Source of the DNA: CALJTV01 sp036821185
Lineage (GTDB): Bacteria; Chloroflexota; Dehalococcoidia; GIF9; UBA5629
Reading direction: 5' to 3'
DNA: 64,000 bases
NCBI GenBank assembly: GCA_036821185.1
Contig: DAISKD010000001.1
Coordinates: 62,001 to 126,000 of the forward strand
In this document: one piece after another, positions 53,759 through 63,468 of the stretch
How positions within the stretch are numbered: the stretch's first letter is position 1
How the letters are laid out: every line of letters starts with the position of its first letter
Program-made: the position numbers and the translations under genes
Notes under the pieces: model-generated
Seen by the model: only the letters and a program-made list of their open reading frames with translations
Database searches by the model: none
What the model was told of the DNA's origin: nothing

Positions 53759-54049
53759 ATGGGGAACTTTGAGCTAGCCAGAGATATTGTTATCTGCATT
53801 TCTGGGATTGTGGTCAGCGTCACTGTCATAATCATTGCCATACTTACTTACTCCCTATACAAAAAAGCTAAAGTAGTTCTCAGTACGCTGGAAGCAGCCT
53901 CATCCACAGTTTACCAGATGTCAGTAACGATGAAAGAAGAGGTGGTTGAACCTGTACTTCGCTTCGCGGCTTTGATCCGTGGTATCGTAGGTGGTATTGA
54001 TTTTGTCAGTAAATTCTTTCAAAGGAGGGAGGGCAGTAGCGATGTCTGA
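53759..54049 (+). CDS. Small membrane-anchored protein, DUF948-like
   Basis: A 96-residue protein with one N-terminal membrane helix (IVICISGIVVSVTVIIIAIL) followed by an amphipathic region with coiled-coil character (STLEAASSTVYQMSVTMKEE). This resembles DUF948/YtxG general-stress proteins. A GGAGGTG site precedes the ATG. Its last 8 bases overlap the start of the YtxH-like gene, reproducing the ytxG-ytxH pairing known in Firmicutes. Confidence 0.75.
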   Translation: MGNFELARDIVICISGIVVSVTVIIIAILTYSLYKKAKVVLSTLEAASSTVYQMSVTMKEEVVEPVLRFAALIRGIVGGIDFVSKFFQRREGSSDV

Positions 54050-54260
54050 ACGGGATAGCGGTAGTTTTGTTGCTGGTTTCATCGTTGGAGCAGTAGTAGG
54101 CGCCATCCTCGGTCTTTTTCTAGCCCCACAATCGGGAGAGGAAACCAGAAGGATAGTAAAGGAGAAGCTGGAGAATATTAAAGAGCAAGCGTCTGAAACT
54201 GCTAAAAAGGTTCGTGAAGTTGCTGCTGGAATGACAAAAAGGGCGCAAGAGAAGACATAG
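54042..54260 (+). CDS. YtxH-like protein
   Basis: A 72-residue protein with the YtxH pattern: a glycine-rich membrane helix (FVAGFIVGAVVGAILGLFLA) followed by APQSGEETRR and a lysine/glutamate-rich amphipathic helix. ATG 54042 is chosen because of the AAAGGAGGG site and the MSERDSG start; a longer frame begins at 53991. It overlaps the preceding gene by 8 bases. The role is presumably envelope stress, by analogy only. Confidence 0.8.
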   Translation: MSERDSGSFVAGFIVGAVVGAILGLFLAPQSGEETRRIVKEKLENIKEQASETAKKVREVAAGMTKRAQEKT

Positions 54261-54391
54261 GCAGACAAGTCACTACTGTGGGATATCCGGCGCAGTTCAA
54301 TTCACTGCGTTGTGGTTTGCTTAGTACATTGCTTATCTTTCATCTCTGGCTGGATACAACTACAAAATACTAGACAGAAGGCTAGGAACAG

Positions 54392-55468
54392 TTGACCACA
54401 GAGACTAAGGGCTGGCGGAGGGCCTTACGTCCCACTTTTATTGCTCTAGGGCTACTTTTAATCTTTGTGCTCTTATATCTCCTGAGAAATGTGCTACTGC
54501 CATTTGCCTTGGGCTTCTTATTGGCTTACCTTTTGATGCCAGCGTTTCAGCGACTCGAAGCAAAGTTGCCAGGACAAGGGAGATGGGCACAAGTCAAGCG
54601 TATCGGGCTCATAGTTATCAGTTTTCTGGTCATCCTTGGCGTGCTAGTGTTATCAGGTTATTACACAGTCACAACCGTTGCCAGTTCTTTTGGCACACTG
54701 GTGCATAACGCTCCGCAGTATTTGACCACGGGCTTGACCAATCTGCAGAGCTGGCTTGGTAGCTTTCGCGAATGGCTGCCACCGGAGTTCCACAGAGAAA
54801 TTGACAGCATGGTTGAAGAATTGGCCTCGCTGACAGGCAATGCAATACGGAACGTCTTGGTTAGGACAGCATCAACGATATCTGCTAGTACTGGACTACT
54901 GCTTAGTCTCGTTTCTCTCCCTATATTTCTTTTCTATATCCTTAAAGATTGGGAGAGACTGAGTAAAGGTCTTTATTCACTTTTAGGACCAGGGCTGGGG
55001 CAGAAAGCTAGGGATATAGCAAATATTTTAGATTCTGTAATCGGGCGCTGGGTAAAGTCCCAAATCATACTGTCATTGGCTGTGTTTGCCATGTGTTTGC
55101 TTGGACTATCTGTCATAGGGGTTAAGCCAGCTCCTGCCTTAGCAGCCCTAGCTGCGTTGATGGAATTTGTTCCTATAGTGGGACCGTGGATTGGAGGTAT
55201 TGCTGCTGTGGTGGTAGCCCTAGCTATTGCACCGGTGAAAGCTTTGTGGGTTGCTGTCTTGTACGTTACGGTGCAGCTTGTCGAAAATGTCCTGCTACGG
55301 CCCAAGATACAGGGAGTATATTTACAAGTCCATCCCGTAGTGATAATAGTCTTGCTCCCGGTGGTAACATATTTTGCGGGTGTGTGGGGGATGGTGCTCT
55401 ATGTACCACTGCTGGCGTTTGGTACAGAGCTTTTCAAGTACATGCAACAGGCCTCGTCAACAGAATAA
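54392..55468 (+). CDS. AI-2E family transporter (PerM-like)
   Basis: A 358-residue membrane protein with about eight hydrophobic segments and the family's conserved late region (ALAALMEFVPIVGPWIGGIA, VENVLLRPKIQGVYLQVHP). Members are exporters or antiporters; the autoinducer-2 label comes from E. coli TqsA and need not apply here. The start is TTG 54392 after AGGAA. A terminator hairpin immediately follows the stop. Confidence 0.87.
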   Translation: MTTETKGWRRALRPTFIALGLLLIFVLLYLLRNVLLPFALGFLLAYLLMPAFQRLEAKLPGQGRWAQVKRIGLIVISFLVILGVLVLSGYYTVTTVASSFGTLVHNAPQYLTTGLTNLQSWLGSFREWLPPEFHREIDSMVEELASLTGNAIRNVLVRTASTISASTGLLLSLVSLPIFLFYILKDWERLSKGLYSLLGPGLGQKARDIANILDSVIGRWVKSQIILSLAVFAMCLLGLSVIGVKPAPALAALAALMEFVPIVGPWIGGIAAVVVALAIAPVKALWVAVLYVTVQLVENVLLRPKIQGVYLQVHPVVIIVLLPVVTYFAGVWGMVLYVPLLAFGTELFKYMQQASSTE

Positions 55469-55483
55469 GACTGAAACCAGTCT
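55468..55483 (+). terminator. Terminator between the transporter and uvrA
   Basis: AGACTG-aaac-CAGTCT (6 bp) followed by ATTGTTT, starting at the last base of the transporter stop codon. It lies between convergent genes. Confidence 0.5.
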
Positions 55484-55530
55484 ATTGTTTGGCTGCCATC
55501 AGACCACTTTTGCTTAAAAAAACGTCTACC

Positions 55531-58389
55531 TCAGGACTTCAATGAATACTCCAGTTCTCGCTCATGCAATATCTTGCGTAAATATTGCCCAGTGACAGAC
55601 CCTTTTATCTTTGCCACCTCCTCAGGAGTACCAGTGGCAATTACGTATCCCCCCTCCTCGCCAGCACCAGGACCCAGATCAATGATGTGGTCAGCATTTT
55701 TTATTACGTCCATATGGTGTTCGATAATCACCACCGTGTTGCCAGCGTCTACCAGTCGTTGCAGGACATCCAGCAAACAGGCAATGTCGGCAAAAGACAG
55801 CCCTGTGGTCGGTTCGTCAAGTATGTACAGTGTTCTTCCTGTCGAGCGGCGGGAAAGCTCAGCTGCCAGCTTCACCCTCTGAGCCTCACCACCAGAGAGG
55901 CTTGGTGCTGGTTGCCCCAAGCGTATGTAACCAAGTCCGACGTCTCGCAATGTCTCCAGTTTACTTCTTATACGAGGGAAATGGCTAAAGAAATCCAGTG
56001 CTTCATCCACAGTCATGTCTAGGATATCGGCTATATTCTTTCCTTTAAAATATATTTCCAGAGCTTCGCGATTATAGCGCTTGCCCTTGCAAACCTCGCA
56101 AGCCACAGTCACATCAGGTAGAAACTGCATTTCTATTTGGATAAAACCTTCGCCCTCGCAGGCTTCACAGCGCCCGCCTTTGAGGTTAAACGAAAACCGC
56201 CCTGGCTTGTAGCCACGCACCCGTGCTTCGGGCAGTGTGGCAAAAAGTTCGCGGATAGGCGTGAATGTACCTGTGTAAGTTGCTGGGTTACTGCGTGGTG
56301 TACGGCCGATCGGAGACTGATCGATGTTTATAATTTTGTCGATGTGTTCTACTCCCAGAATAGCATCACATTGCCCAGGCCTATCTTTTGCCTTATAGAG
56401 TAGTTGGGCTAGCTTCTTGTACAGCACCTCATTGATCAGTGTACTTTTACCACTCCCGGATACGCCGGTTATGCAGACAAATTTACCCAACGGTATAGCG
56501 ACGTCTATGCCCTTTAGGTTGTTCTCCCGTGCTCCCTTGATTACAAGTTCTTTTCCCGAACCACTACGTCGCCTACAAGGTAGAGGTATCTGCTTCGCCC
56601 GGCTTAAATATTGCCCTGTAACTGACTCAGCACAGTCCATGATATCACTTAATGTTCCGCTGGCTACGACTCTTCCACCTTTCTCCCCAGCTCCTGGTCC
56701 CATATCTATGATAAAATCAGCAGCTCTCATCATAGACTCGTCATGTTCAACTACTAAAATAGTATTACCCAGATCTCGCAGTCGCTTCAACGTATCGATA
56801 AGACGGTGGACATCAGCAGGATGTAAGCCAACAGTAGGCTCATCACAGATATAGAGTACCCCCATTAGGCCGCTGCCTATCTGTGTTGCTAACCGGATCC
56901 GTTGTGCTTCTCCTCCGCTCAGGGTCGAGGAGGGCCTATCAAGCGTTAGGTAGCCAAGGCCGATATCGACAAGAAATCCTAAGCGAGCAGCGATCTCCTT
57001 CAAAATCTGTTGGGCTATCTTTCGCTCATAGTCAGTAAGTTTTGGTCTGCTACCGGTGCATTCTAGTTCTTGTATCCACCCCAGTGCTTCCTTAGCAGAC
57101 ATTTCAGTAACTTCTATTATGTTTCGGCCGTCGACGGTGACAGCTAAGGATTCGGGCTTCAGTCTTTTGCCATTACATGCCGGGCAAGGATAGGAAGTCA
57201 TGAACCTCTCGATATCAGCACGTGTGTTGCTGGACTCAGTATCCCTGTAGATTCTTTCGAGGTAAGGGATAACTCCTTCATATCCGGTAAAATATTCCCG
57301 CACTCGCCCGTAGCGGTTTCTGTATTTGATAAGCTGTCCTTCTTCACCGTAAAGCACAAGGTCTAGCTGTTCTTTACTGAGCCTGTTTACTGGGGTGCGG
57401 AGTGAGAAACCATAGCGGTTTGCTAGCTCCTGTAATTCATCGACATGCCACGAGAACCATCCCCAAGCACGAACGGCACCTTCTGCCAGGCTAAGGTTCT
57501 TATCGGGTATGAGAAGGTCAGGGTCAATTTCAAGCCTGACCCCGAGTCCACTGCACCGCGGGCAGGCACCATGGGGACTGTTAAAACTAAAGGTACGCGG
57601 AGCTATCTCTCCCAAGCTGAGACCACAATCCACGCAGGCGAAATGCTCCGAGAAGAGCAGTTCGTCACCATCAACTATTGAGATGAGTACCGTACCACCT
57701 CCAAGTTTTAGTGCTGTCTCTACTGAGTCAGCGATCCGACTATCTTCAGTCTCACCAATAACAAGACGATCAACCACAGCCTCGATGCTGTGTTTTTTGT
57801 TCTTGTCCAGTTGGAAATCCTCAGCAAGGTCATAGATTCGTCCATCAACCCGGACACGGACGAATCCTGCCTTGCGGAGGTCTTCAAAAACCGCTTGGTG
57901 CTCTCCCTTCCTATCTCTAATCAGAGGTGCAAGGATCATAACTTTTTTGTGCGCAGGTATTTCCCGAACAGCATCTACTATTTGCTGCACGGTCTGCTTT
58001 GAAATCTCCTTGCCGCATCTCGGACAGTGGGGGTGGCCAATTCTTGCGAACAGCAGACGCAAGTAGTCGTAGATTTCAGTGATCGTACCCACGGTCGAGC
58101 GAGGATTATGCGATGGCCCTTTTTGGTCGATGGAAATCGCCGGGCTTAACCCATCAATGTAATCAACATCTGGTTTTTCTAATCTTCCTAGAAATTGGCG
58201 AGCATAAGCTGAGAGGGATTCCATATAACGTCTCTGCCCCTCGGCATATATCGTGTCGAAAGCTAGAGAACTTTTACCGGAGCCAGAGACGCCGGTTATA
58301 ACCACAAGTCTGTCTCGTGGTATAGTGACATCTATGTTCTTCAGATTATGTTCTCGAGCGCCTTTGACAATGATATGTTGTAGAGCCAT
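55531..58389 (-). CDS. uvrA: Excinuclease ABC subunit A
   Basis: UvrA is the damage-sensing ABC ATPase of nucleotide-excision repair. The 952-residue protein has two ABC modules: Walker A VVITGVSGSGKSSLAFDT and signature STLSGGEAQRIRLATQIGSG in the first; CITGVSGSGKSTLINEVL and PSLSGGEAQRVKLAAELSRR in the second. Zinc fingers are HCPRCGKEIS (diverged), CVDCGLSLG...CPRCSGLG, CPACNGKR and CEACEGEGFI...CEVCKGKRY. The frame opens at 58428, but the family start MALQHIIVKGAREHNLKNID is at 58389. It appears monocistronic. Confidence 0.97.
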   Translation of the reverse strand: MALQHIIVKGAREHNLKNIDVTIPRDRLVVITGVSGSGKSSLAFDTIYAEGQRRYMESLSAYARQFLGRLEKPDVDYIDGLSPAISIDQKGPSHNPRSTVGTITEIYDYLRLLFARIGHPHCPRCGKEISKQTVQQIVDAVREIPAHKKVMILAPLIRDRKGEHQAVFEDLRKAGFVRVRVDGRIYDLAEDFQLDKNKKHSIEAVVDRLVIGETEDSRIADSVETALKLGGGTVLISIVDGDELLFSEHFACVDCGLSLGEIAPRTFSFNSPHGACPRCSGLGVRLEIDPDLLIPDKNLSLAEGAVRAWGWFSWHVDELQELANRYGFSLRTPVNRLSKEQLDLVLYGEEGQLIKYRNRYGRVREYFTGYEGVIPYLERIYRDTESSNTRADIERFMTSYPCPACNGKRLKPESLAVTVDGRNIIEVTEMSAKEALGWIQELECTGSRPKLTDYERKIAQQILKEIAARLGFLVDIGLGYLTLDRPSSTLSGGEAQRIRLATQIGSGLMGVLYICDEPTVGLHPADVHRLIDTLKRLRDLGNTILVVEHDESMMRAADFIIDMGPGAGEKGGRVVASGTLSDIMDCAESVTGQYLSRAKQIPLPCRRRSGSGKELVIKGARENNLKGIDVAIPLGKFVCITGVSGSGKSTLINEVLYKKLAQLLYKAKDRPGQCDAILGVEHIDKIINIDQSPIGRTPRSNPATYTGTFTPIRELFATLPEARVRGYKPGRFSFNLKGGRCEACEGEGFIQIEMQFLPDVTVACEVCKGKRYNREALEIYFKGKNIADILDMTVDEALDFFSHFPRIRSKLETLRDVGLGYIRLGQPAPSLSGGEAQRVKLAAELSRRSTGRTLYILDEPTTGLSFADIACLLDVLQRLVDAGNTVVIIEHHMDVIKNADHIIDLGPGAGEEGGYVIATGTPEEVAKIKGSVTGQYLRKILHERELEYSLKS

Positions 58390-58554
58390 TTCGCCATTCG
58401 CTGCTGAGTATCTAGATAATTGTAGCACGCACTTGCTGGGGCTTTCACTTTCGCAATTGAGTGCGTGCTCGGCTCATGTTACGAGAGGCACGTTGTCGCT
58501 GGCAGAACTTTAAAATCAAACTCACCAACCTTGAAGGCACTTGGCTGAAACTGA

Positions 58555-60426
58555 TTATATCGTCCTCGGAGGCAATTTTTCAGGAGGCACAACTTCTACC
58601 TGATTCAAGTCAATGACTGGTATACCGTCGGTATAGTGGGGTTTAGGCGGTAAAGCCTCTTCGTCTGGTGAGTATATCTTCTCCTCCCTCACAGTATTGA
58701 GGAACGAGTACACAATCTCGATCGTCCCTTCGTGTTCTCCTGAATGTCCCCTTGGTGACAGACAACGCATAATCTCCCATTCTTGGTATACATCCCGCGA
58801 CCAGACAACTGCCACCCTACCCCCAGTTTCTTCGTCGCCAGCCTGAGGAGGTAACGTCTTTGATTCGCTTTTTCTCCATACTGTCACTACTGTCCGCAAT
58901 GCCTTCTTGGTAGCAAAATCACAGGTTACCTGTTCGCGGACCGGGACAACTTCAGCTTCTACTGTGGCAGAAGATGCCCCCGGGGTCGGTAGACCTCTCC
59001 CCAGCGTTGTTGTCTCGGGCAATTCTTTTCCAAGGATTGTAGCCCTTATCTCCTCTTCGTATTTCTGCAGCAACTCTCCAAATTTTTCCATTAATTGCTC
59101 TCTAGTTGCTGCTGGGCCAAGCTTCGGTTTCTCGCCGCCTATCATTACTACAGTAGTTTGTGGAGGTGGCATCTGCGGAGGTGGCTGCGGTGGTGTAGCA
59201 ACATATGGTGGGTAAAAAACCGGTTTCGGTTGTGCACTCTTCACTAGGACATAAAAGCCATAGCCAATCCCAATAAGCAGAACCAAAGTCAGTGGGATCA
59301 AAATGATAGGTAGAGTGTAATCAGGGTCCCATTGTATATCTATGGTCTTAGGCTCATCCATACTGACTGTGCCTTGTGGTGTTACCGCCTTCAATTTGCC
59401 GCCAAAGACGCCCAAAATGCCAGGCATGCGCACTTCTGTAGTCGTTATTTTCCACTCCGCGAGCGTCCCCGCTTTATACCAGTTACTGCTTTCAGTGCCT
59501 CCATATTTAGAAGTAAGGGTTAATTTGTAATAAGTATCATACTTCGCGGTGCAAGTCCCTGGCATGCTGACCCTTAAGCTTAATTGTCTGCTGGATGCAG
59601 TTTCACCATTGGGTAAAATCCAGTAGGCAAATCTATATTTGATGTCTGGTCGTTCGTTGTCTATCACTTCTTCGAAAGCCACATTTCCCAGCACATAGCC
59701 CTCTTTGAACCATCCCGAACCAGACAATTGTCCCACCTTGGATGGATCAGTCTTAAAATCGATGTAGTACTCAGTAAAGTACGGAAACACAGCTTCTGGT
59801 GATGACTCACTTATCGTTTTTTTGTCTACTTCTGCCCTAAACCTGATGCCGGGCTCGGTAGGATGTTCTACTATCGAGTCCACACTTACAGTCCGAGTCA
59901 CACCAAGATCAAGGTTAACTTTTACAGACTCACCACCACGTAAAGTGGTCAGCGGGGTCGCACCTATGAGCACCCTAGTCTCCCCTGCTTTAAGCCCTGT
60001 ACCGACAATGATGATAGCTTCATAGCTACCCTTTTCTATCGTGATGATAAAGTTTTGTTGAGTGGAGTTTGGAGGCGTGGAATTGTCAGTCACTGTGACG
60101 ATGACAGAAAAGATCCCACTTTGTGTAGGCACACCGGAGATATACAGTGTATTTGTGGCCGATATACTGGCTAGACCGGGAGGCAGTCCAGTTACACTCC
60201 AGACAAAGGGTGGGGTACCGCTTGCAGTTACTCGCCCGTAGTATGAGCTTCCAACTTGCCCTTTTGGTAGGTCGACATCTGTTATCAGTGGTGGTGCTGC
60301 ATTAACCTTGGTGACAGAACTTAAGGCAAAGACCAACACAAATACTAATACACCAAAAGGCGGCAACCAGCGCATAGAGGAATGTCTTGCTACCACCACC
60401 CTTTCCCGACCAGTTTTTGATGACAA
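58555..60426 (-). CDS. Large surface protein with putative Ig (He_PIG-type) domain and cytoplasmic tail
   Basis: A 623-residue protein. A signal segment (about 18-42) is followed by an Ig-like He_PIG repeat (about 44-135: LPKGQVGSSYYGRVTASGTP, LPPGLASISATNTLYISG). Extracellular beta-rich sequence continues to about 370, then a membrane helix (IILIPLTLVLLIGIGYGFYV, about 372-395) and a proline-rich stretch (PPYVATPPQPPPQMPPPQTT). A soluble tail of about 190 residues follows. The start is TTG 60426 with a good promoter upstream. The large inner tail suggests signalling or anchoring rather than a simple adhesin. I do not recognise the tail or a full-length family. Confidence 0.7.
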   Translation of the reverse strand: MSSKTGRERVVVARHSSMRWLPPFGVLVFVLVFALSSVTKVNAAPPLITDVDLPKGQVGSSYYGRVTASGTPPFVWSVTGLPPGLASISATNTLYISGVPTQSGIFSVIVTVTDNSTPPNSTQQNFIITIEKGSYEAIIIVGTGLKAGETRVLIGATPLTTLRGGESVKVNLDLGVTRTVSVDSIVEHPTEPGIRFRAEVDKKTISESSPEAVFPYFTEYYIDFKTDPSKVGQLSGSGWFKEGYVLGNVAFEEVIDNERPDIKYRFAYWILPNGETASSRQLSLRVSMPGTCTAKYDTYYKLTLTSKYGGTESSNWYKAGTLAEWKITTTEVRMPGILGVFGGKLKAVTPQGTVSMDEPKTIDIQWDPDYTLPIILIPLTLVLLIGIGYGFYVLVKSAQPKPVFYPPYVATPPQPPPQMPPPQTTVVMIGGEKPKLGPAATREQLMEKFGELLQKYEEEIRATILGKELPETTTLGRGLPTPGASSATVEAEVVPVREQVTCDFATKKALRTVVTVWRKSESKTLPPQAGDEETGGRVAVVWSRDVYQEWEIMRCLSPRGHSGEHEGTIEIVYSFLNTVREEKIYSPDEEALPPKPHYTDGIPVIDLNQVEVVPPEKLPPRTI

Positions 60427-60445
60427 CGTTGGCCTCGCTTAATTT

Positions 60446-60474
60446 ATTATAGTAGCAATAAACAGTTTTGTCGA
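60446..60474 (-). promoter_or_regulatory. Promoter of the surface-protein gene
   Basis: On the minus strand TCGACA (60474-60469) and TATAAT (60451-60446) are 17 bases apart, and the start codon is at 60426. Confidence 0.55.
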
Positions 60475-60508
60475 TATGTAACAATCTGTTTCTGTGCCAC
60501 TATCCTCA

Positions 60509-61045
60509 TCAATTTTTTATCTTTACCGGAATACCTGACACCATAAAATAGACTTCAGTGGCTTGCTGGGCAACTAACTGATTAGCCTTACCCAGTACAT
60601 CACGATAAGTACGCCCCAGCCTGGTCCCAGGAACCAGCCCCATACCAACCTCATTTGATACAACGATCCAGCTTGCCTCCATCTGATTTAGTAGAACAAC
60701 AAGTTCCTCAATATAGGACAATATTTTTGCTTCCATATCTTTATTGTCGTTTTTAGTACCTAACAAATTTGACACAAGTAATGTCAGACAGTCAAGAAGT
60801 ATAACATCGACATCAAAGGTAAGCTGCTTCAATCGCTCTATCACATGGCAAGGTACCTCGATTGTTTTCCAGGTTGATGGTCGATTTCTCTTGTGCTCAG
60901 CAATTCTTGCCTTCATCTCCTTGTCCAGAGGCTCTCCAGTAGCTACGAACAACACTTTTTCACCCAAGGTTTCCGCTAGCTCTTGAGCAAAGCGACTTTT
61001 ACCACTGCGGGCACCGCCGAGTATTAAGATACCCTTTTTGGTCAT
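60509..61045 (-). CDS. cobU: Adenosylcobinamide kinase / adenosylcobinamide-phosphate guanylyltransferase
   Basis: CobU phosphorylates adenosylcobinamide and then attaches GMP, activating it for the last steps of B12 assembly. The 178-residue protein starts GILILGGARSGKSRFAQELA (P-loop). VLFVATGEPLDKEMKARIAE follows, with the guanylyl-accepting His in AEHKRNRPSTWKTIEVP. The end has VVSNEVGMGLVPGTRLGRTY. It is the last gene of the cob operon in this window. Confidence 0.96.
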   Translation of the reverse strand: MTKKGILILGGARSGKSRFAQELAETLGEKVLFVATGEPLDKEMKARIAEHKRNRPSTWKTIEVPCHVIERLKQLTFDVDVILLDCLTLLVSNLLGTKNDNKDMEAKILSYIEELVVLLNQMEASWIVVSNEVGMGLVPGTRLGRTYRDVLGKANQLVAQQATEVYFMVSGIPVKIKN

Positions 61046-61079
61046 CGCTGGATTAACATCTCACCTTTGACGATAATTT

Positions 61080-61820
61080 TTACTGATATGGTAGTTTATC
61101 GAGCATGATAATTAAGAGCAGAGTTAGTACTTCAGCAATTTCATTGACTGCACCATAGTTGTCACCGGTAAGACCACCAATGCGAGATTGGATGAATCGA
61201 CCGATGCCGAATATAATTCCACAGAGGAACCCGAGCAGCGCTATCCCTTTCCAGGTCATGAGTAGAACAGACGGCACCAGCGCCAGGAACGAGGCAATAG
61301 CCAATTTTTTCCAAGTTATCTCCTGCTTAAAAGATGACCCCAGACCTGAGCCACGTGCGTAAGGAAAGAAAAAGATAACATACGTCATTGCCCAGCGTCC
61401 TAGAACTGGCATGAGTAGCAAGGCGGGTAGCACAGGTGCCGACCGGATGGTAACATACTTCATGAGTAACAGCAGGACCGCTCCCGTAACACCAAACGCC
61501 CCCACTCTGGCATCGCTCATGATGGTCAGCCGCTCTTCCCTGTTTTTACCACCGAAGATACCATCGCAACTATCTATCAGACCATCAATATGATTTCCGC
61601 CAGTAAAAATTGCTAAGGCAGCTACAAGCAAAGCAAATACGATTGGGGCAGGCAGAACAAGGATTAGAATTTGGTAGAGAACTAGCAATACCACCCCTAG
61701 CAGCAAACCAACTAGAGGAAAATACATTAAGGCCAGCCCCATAACCTTGTCATTCACCTCCCCTTTCAGGGGGGTCGGGAATATGGTCAGGAACTGGATG
61801 GCCGCCCAAAAACTGTTCAT
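61080..61820 (-). CDS. cobS: Adenosylcobinamide-GDP ribazoletransferase
   Basis: CobS joins adenosylcobinamide-GDP to alpha-ribazole (or its phosphate), a membrane-bound step. The 246-residue protein is strongly hydrophobic. Signatures are FWAAIQFLTIFPTPLKG, GGNHIDGLIDSCDGIFGGKN (acidic metal-binding motif), MSDARVGAFGVTGAVLLL and GGLTGDNYGAVNEIAEVL. It lies 5 bases after cobT and 34 before cobU. Confidence 0.96.
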   Translation of the reverse strand: MNSFWAAIQFLTIFPTPLKGEVNDKVMGLALMYFPLVGLLLGVVLLVLYQILILVLPAPIVFALLVAALAIFTGGNHIDGLIDSCDGIFGGKNREERLTIMSDARVGAFGVTGAVLLLLMKYVTIRSAPVLPALLLMPVLGRWAMTYVIFFFPYARGSGLGSSFKQEITWKKLAIASFLALVPSVLLMTWKGIALLGFLCGIIFGIGRFIQSRIGGLTGDNYGAVNEIAEVLTLLLIIMLDKLPYQ

Positions 61821-61825
61821 GCTCG

Positions 61826-62899
61826 TTAATCTTCCGGGAATAAAGGCCTTGCTTCAGATACACCAGCTTGAGCAAATGTTGCCATCTGTCTTAAGATTCT
61901 GGTAGCTGCTTCAGCTAGAAAGAGTCCTAGTACAGCTCCAGTACCTTCACCAAGTCTCATATTTAGATTCAAAAGCGGTTTCAGCCCCAAGAAATCGAGC
62001 ACGAGACTATGTCCTGCTTCAGCCGATAAGTGCGAAGCTATAATGTAGTCCTTTACCCCTGGGGATAGGGCTGTGGCTATTACCGCTGCAACGCTGGAAA
62101 TAAAACCATCGATGATAACCGGGATTCTATAAGCGGCGCTGGCCAATATGACACCGGCAAGCCCACCGATCTCAAAGCCGCCCACTTTGGCGAGTACATC
62201 TATAGGATCTTTAGAGTCAGGTCTGTTTACCTTCAGTGCCCTTTCTATGACCTGCACCTTGTGGGCAAATTGTTTATCGCCGATGCCAGTTCCTCTGCCA
62301 GTCACTTTTTTCACAGGTTTCCCGCTCATGGCCGCGAAAATAGCACTGCTGGCAGTGGTATTGCCGATACCCATATCTCCTGTGGCAATTATGTCAAGTC
62401 CCTTGCCTATTTCTGCTTCTACTGTCTGGATACCTGCTTCGATGCTGTCTATAGCTTGGCTACGGCTCATGGCTGGTTGTCTGGCCATGTTTTTGGTGCC
62501 AAAGTCTATCATCTTGCATACTAATCCAGGCAGGGGTGGGAAGCCGCCCTTTACACCCATATCGACAACAACGACGCGGGCACCTACATGTGCTGCCAGT
62601 ACATTAATAGCAGCACCACCCTTAAGGAAATTAATGACCATCTGTCTGGTCACCTCTTGAGGGTATAGGCTGACCCCTTCTTCTACTACGCCATGGTCGG
62701 CAGCCATAACAACTACTGCTTTATGTTTGATTTCAGGAATTGGGTCGCGTTTTATTCCGGCGATCTGTATCGAAAGTTCTTCCAGTCTGCCTAGACTGCC
62801 CAATGGCTTGGTTAACATGCTTTGGCGCTGCCGGGCAACAGACATCGCCATGGTATCTAATGGCTTTATCTCTTTAATAATCCTCTCCAAGTTACCCAT
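61826..62899 (-). CDS. cobT: Nicotinate-nucleotide-dimethylbenzimidazole phosphoribosyltransferase
   Basis: CobT makes alpha-ribazole phosphate (or an analogue) from nicotinate mononucleotide and a lower-ligand base. The 357-residue protein has SMLTKPLGSLGRLEELSIQI, AADHGVVEEGVSLYPQEVT, the catalytic region GDMGIGNTTASSAIFAAMSG and GLKPLLNLNMRLGEGTGAVL with the active-site Glu. Dehalococcoidia-type organisms often use it to remodel scavenged corrinoids. The lower-ligand preference cannot be read from the sequence. Confidence 0.96.
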   Translation of the reverse strand: MGNLERIIKEIKPLDTMAMSVARQRQSMLTKPLGSLGRLEELSIQIAGIKRDPIPEIKHKAVVVMAADHGVVEEGVSLYPQEVTRQMVINFLKGGAAINVLAAHVGARVVVVDMGVKGGFPPLPGLVCKMIDFGTKNMARQPAMSRSQAIDSIEAGIQTVEAEIGKGLDIIATGDMGIGNTTASSAIFAAMSGKPVKKVTGRGTGIGDKQFAHKVQVIERALKVNRPDSKDPIDVLAKVGGFEIGGLAGVILASAAYRIPVIIDGFISSVAAVIATALSPGVKDYIIASHLSAEAGHSLVLDFLGLKPLLNLNMRLGEGTGAVLGLFLAEAATRILRQMATFAQAGVSEARPLFPED

Positions 62900-62916
62900 T
62901 GTTGCCTCCTGTGAGA

Positions 62917-63459
62917 TTAGTAGTCTATACCCCGCCTAGCGCTAAACTCTTCAGTGAAAGGATGTTTGATCATAAGCATTTCGGTTACCAAGTCAGCCCG
63001 CTGCACAACTTCTGGTGGCGCCCTTCTCCCTGTCATCACCAATTCCACGGTGCCTGGTTTCTCTTCCATCAATTCCAAAACTTGGTTGACAGTTATATAG
63101 CCTTGGTCTAGAGCCACAAAAATTTCGTCCAGTACCACAAGGTCATACTTCCCACCCAAGACCTCTTGTCTAGCTAACGATAAGGTTTCCTGCACCTCCT
63201 GCCTCAGCTGTTCCCTTGGCCTGGTCCACAAATCGCCAGTGCCTATTTGGATTATGTCAAAGGGATGATACTTCGCGACAAATAGATGTTCGCCGCACTG
63301 TTGGCCCTTGAGGAACTGGATGAATAGCACTTTCATGCCATGTCCCACAGCTCTCAGCGCTAGGCCAAGCGCTGCCGTTGTCTTGCCTTTGCCGTCTCCC
63401 GTATACACGTGCACAAGCCCTCTGGAATTTTTTTCTATCATCTGTCTGCTTACCTCCAA
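62917..63459 (-). CDS. cobO: Cob(I)yrinic acid a,c-diamide adenosyltransferase
   Basis: This enzyme transfers adenosyl from ATP to corrinoids, giving the adenosyl form needed by the mutase encoded at 8646-11178. The 180-residue protein has the P-loop GLVHVYTGDGKGKTTAALGL, VLFIQFLKG, the Asp-Glu box LVVLDEIFVALDQGYI and VMTGRRAPPEVVQRADLVTE, ending in the family tail ARRGIDY. It lies between the aminotransferase gene (9 bases) and cobT (17 bases). Confidence 0.95.
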   Translation of the reverse strand: MEVSRQMIEKNSRGLVHVYTGDGKGKTTAALGLALRAVGHGMKVLFIQFLKGQQCGEHLFVAKYHPFDIIQIGTGDLWTRPREQLRQEVQETLSLARQEVLGGKYDLVVLDEIFVALDQGYITVNQVLELMEEKPGTVELVMTGRRAPPEVVQRADLVTEMLMIKHPFTEEFSARRGIDY

Positions 63460-63468
63460 AAATTTGTT

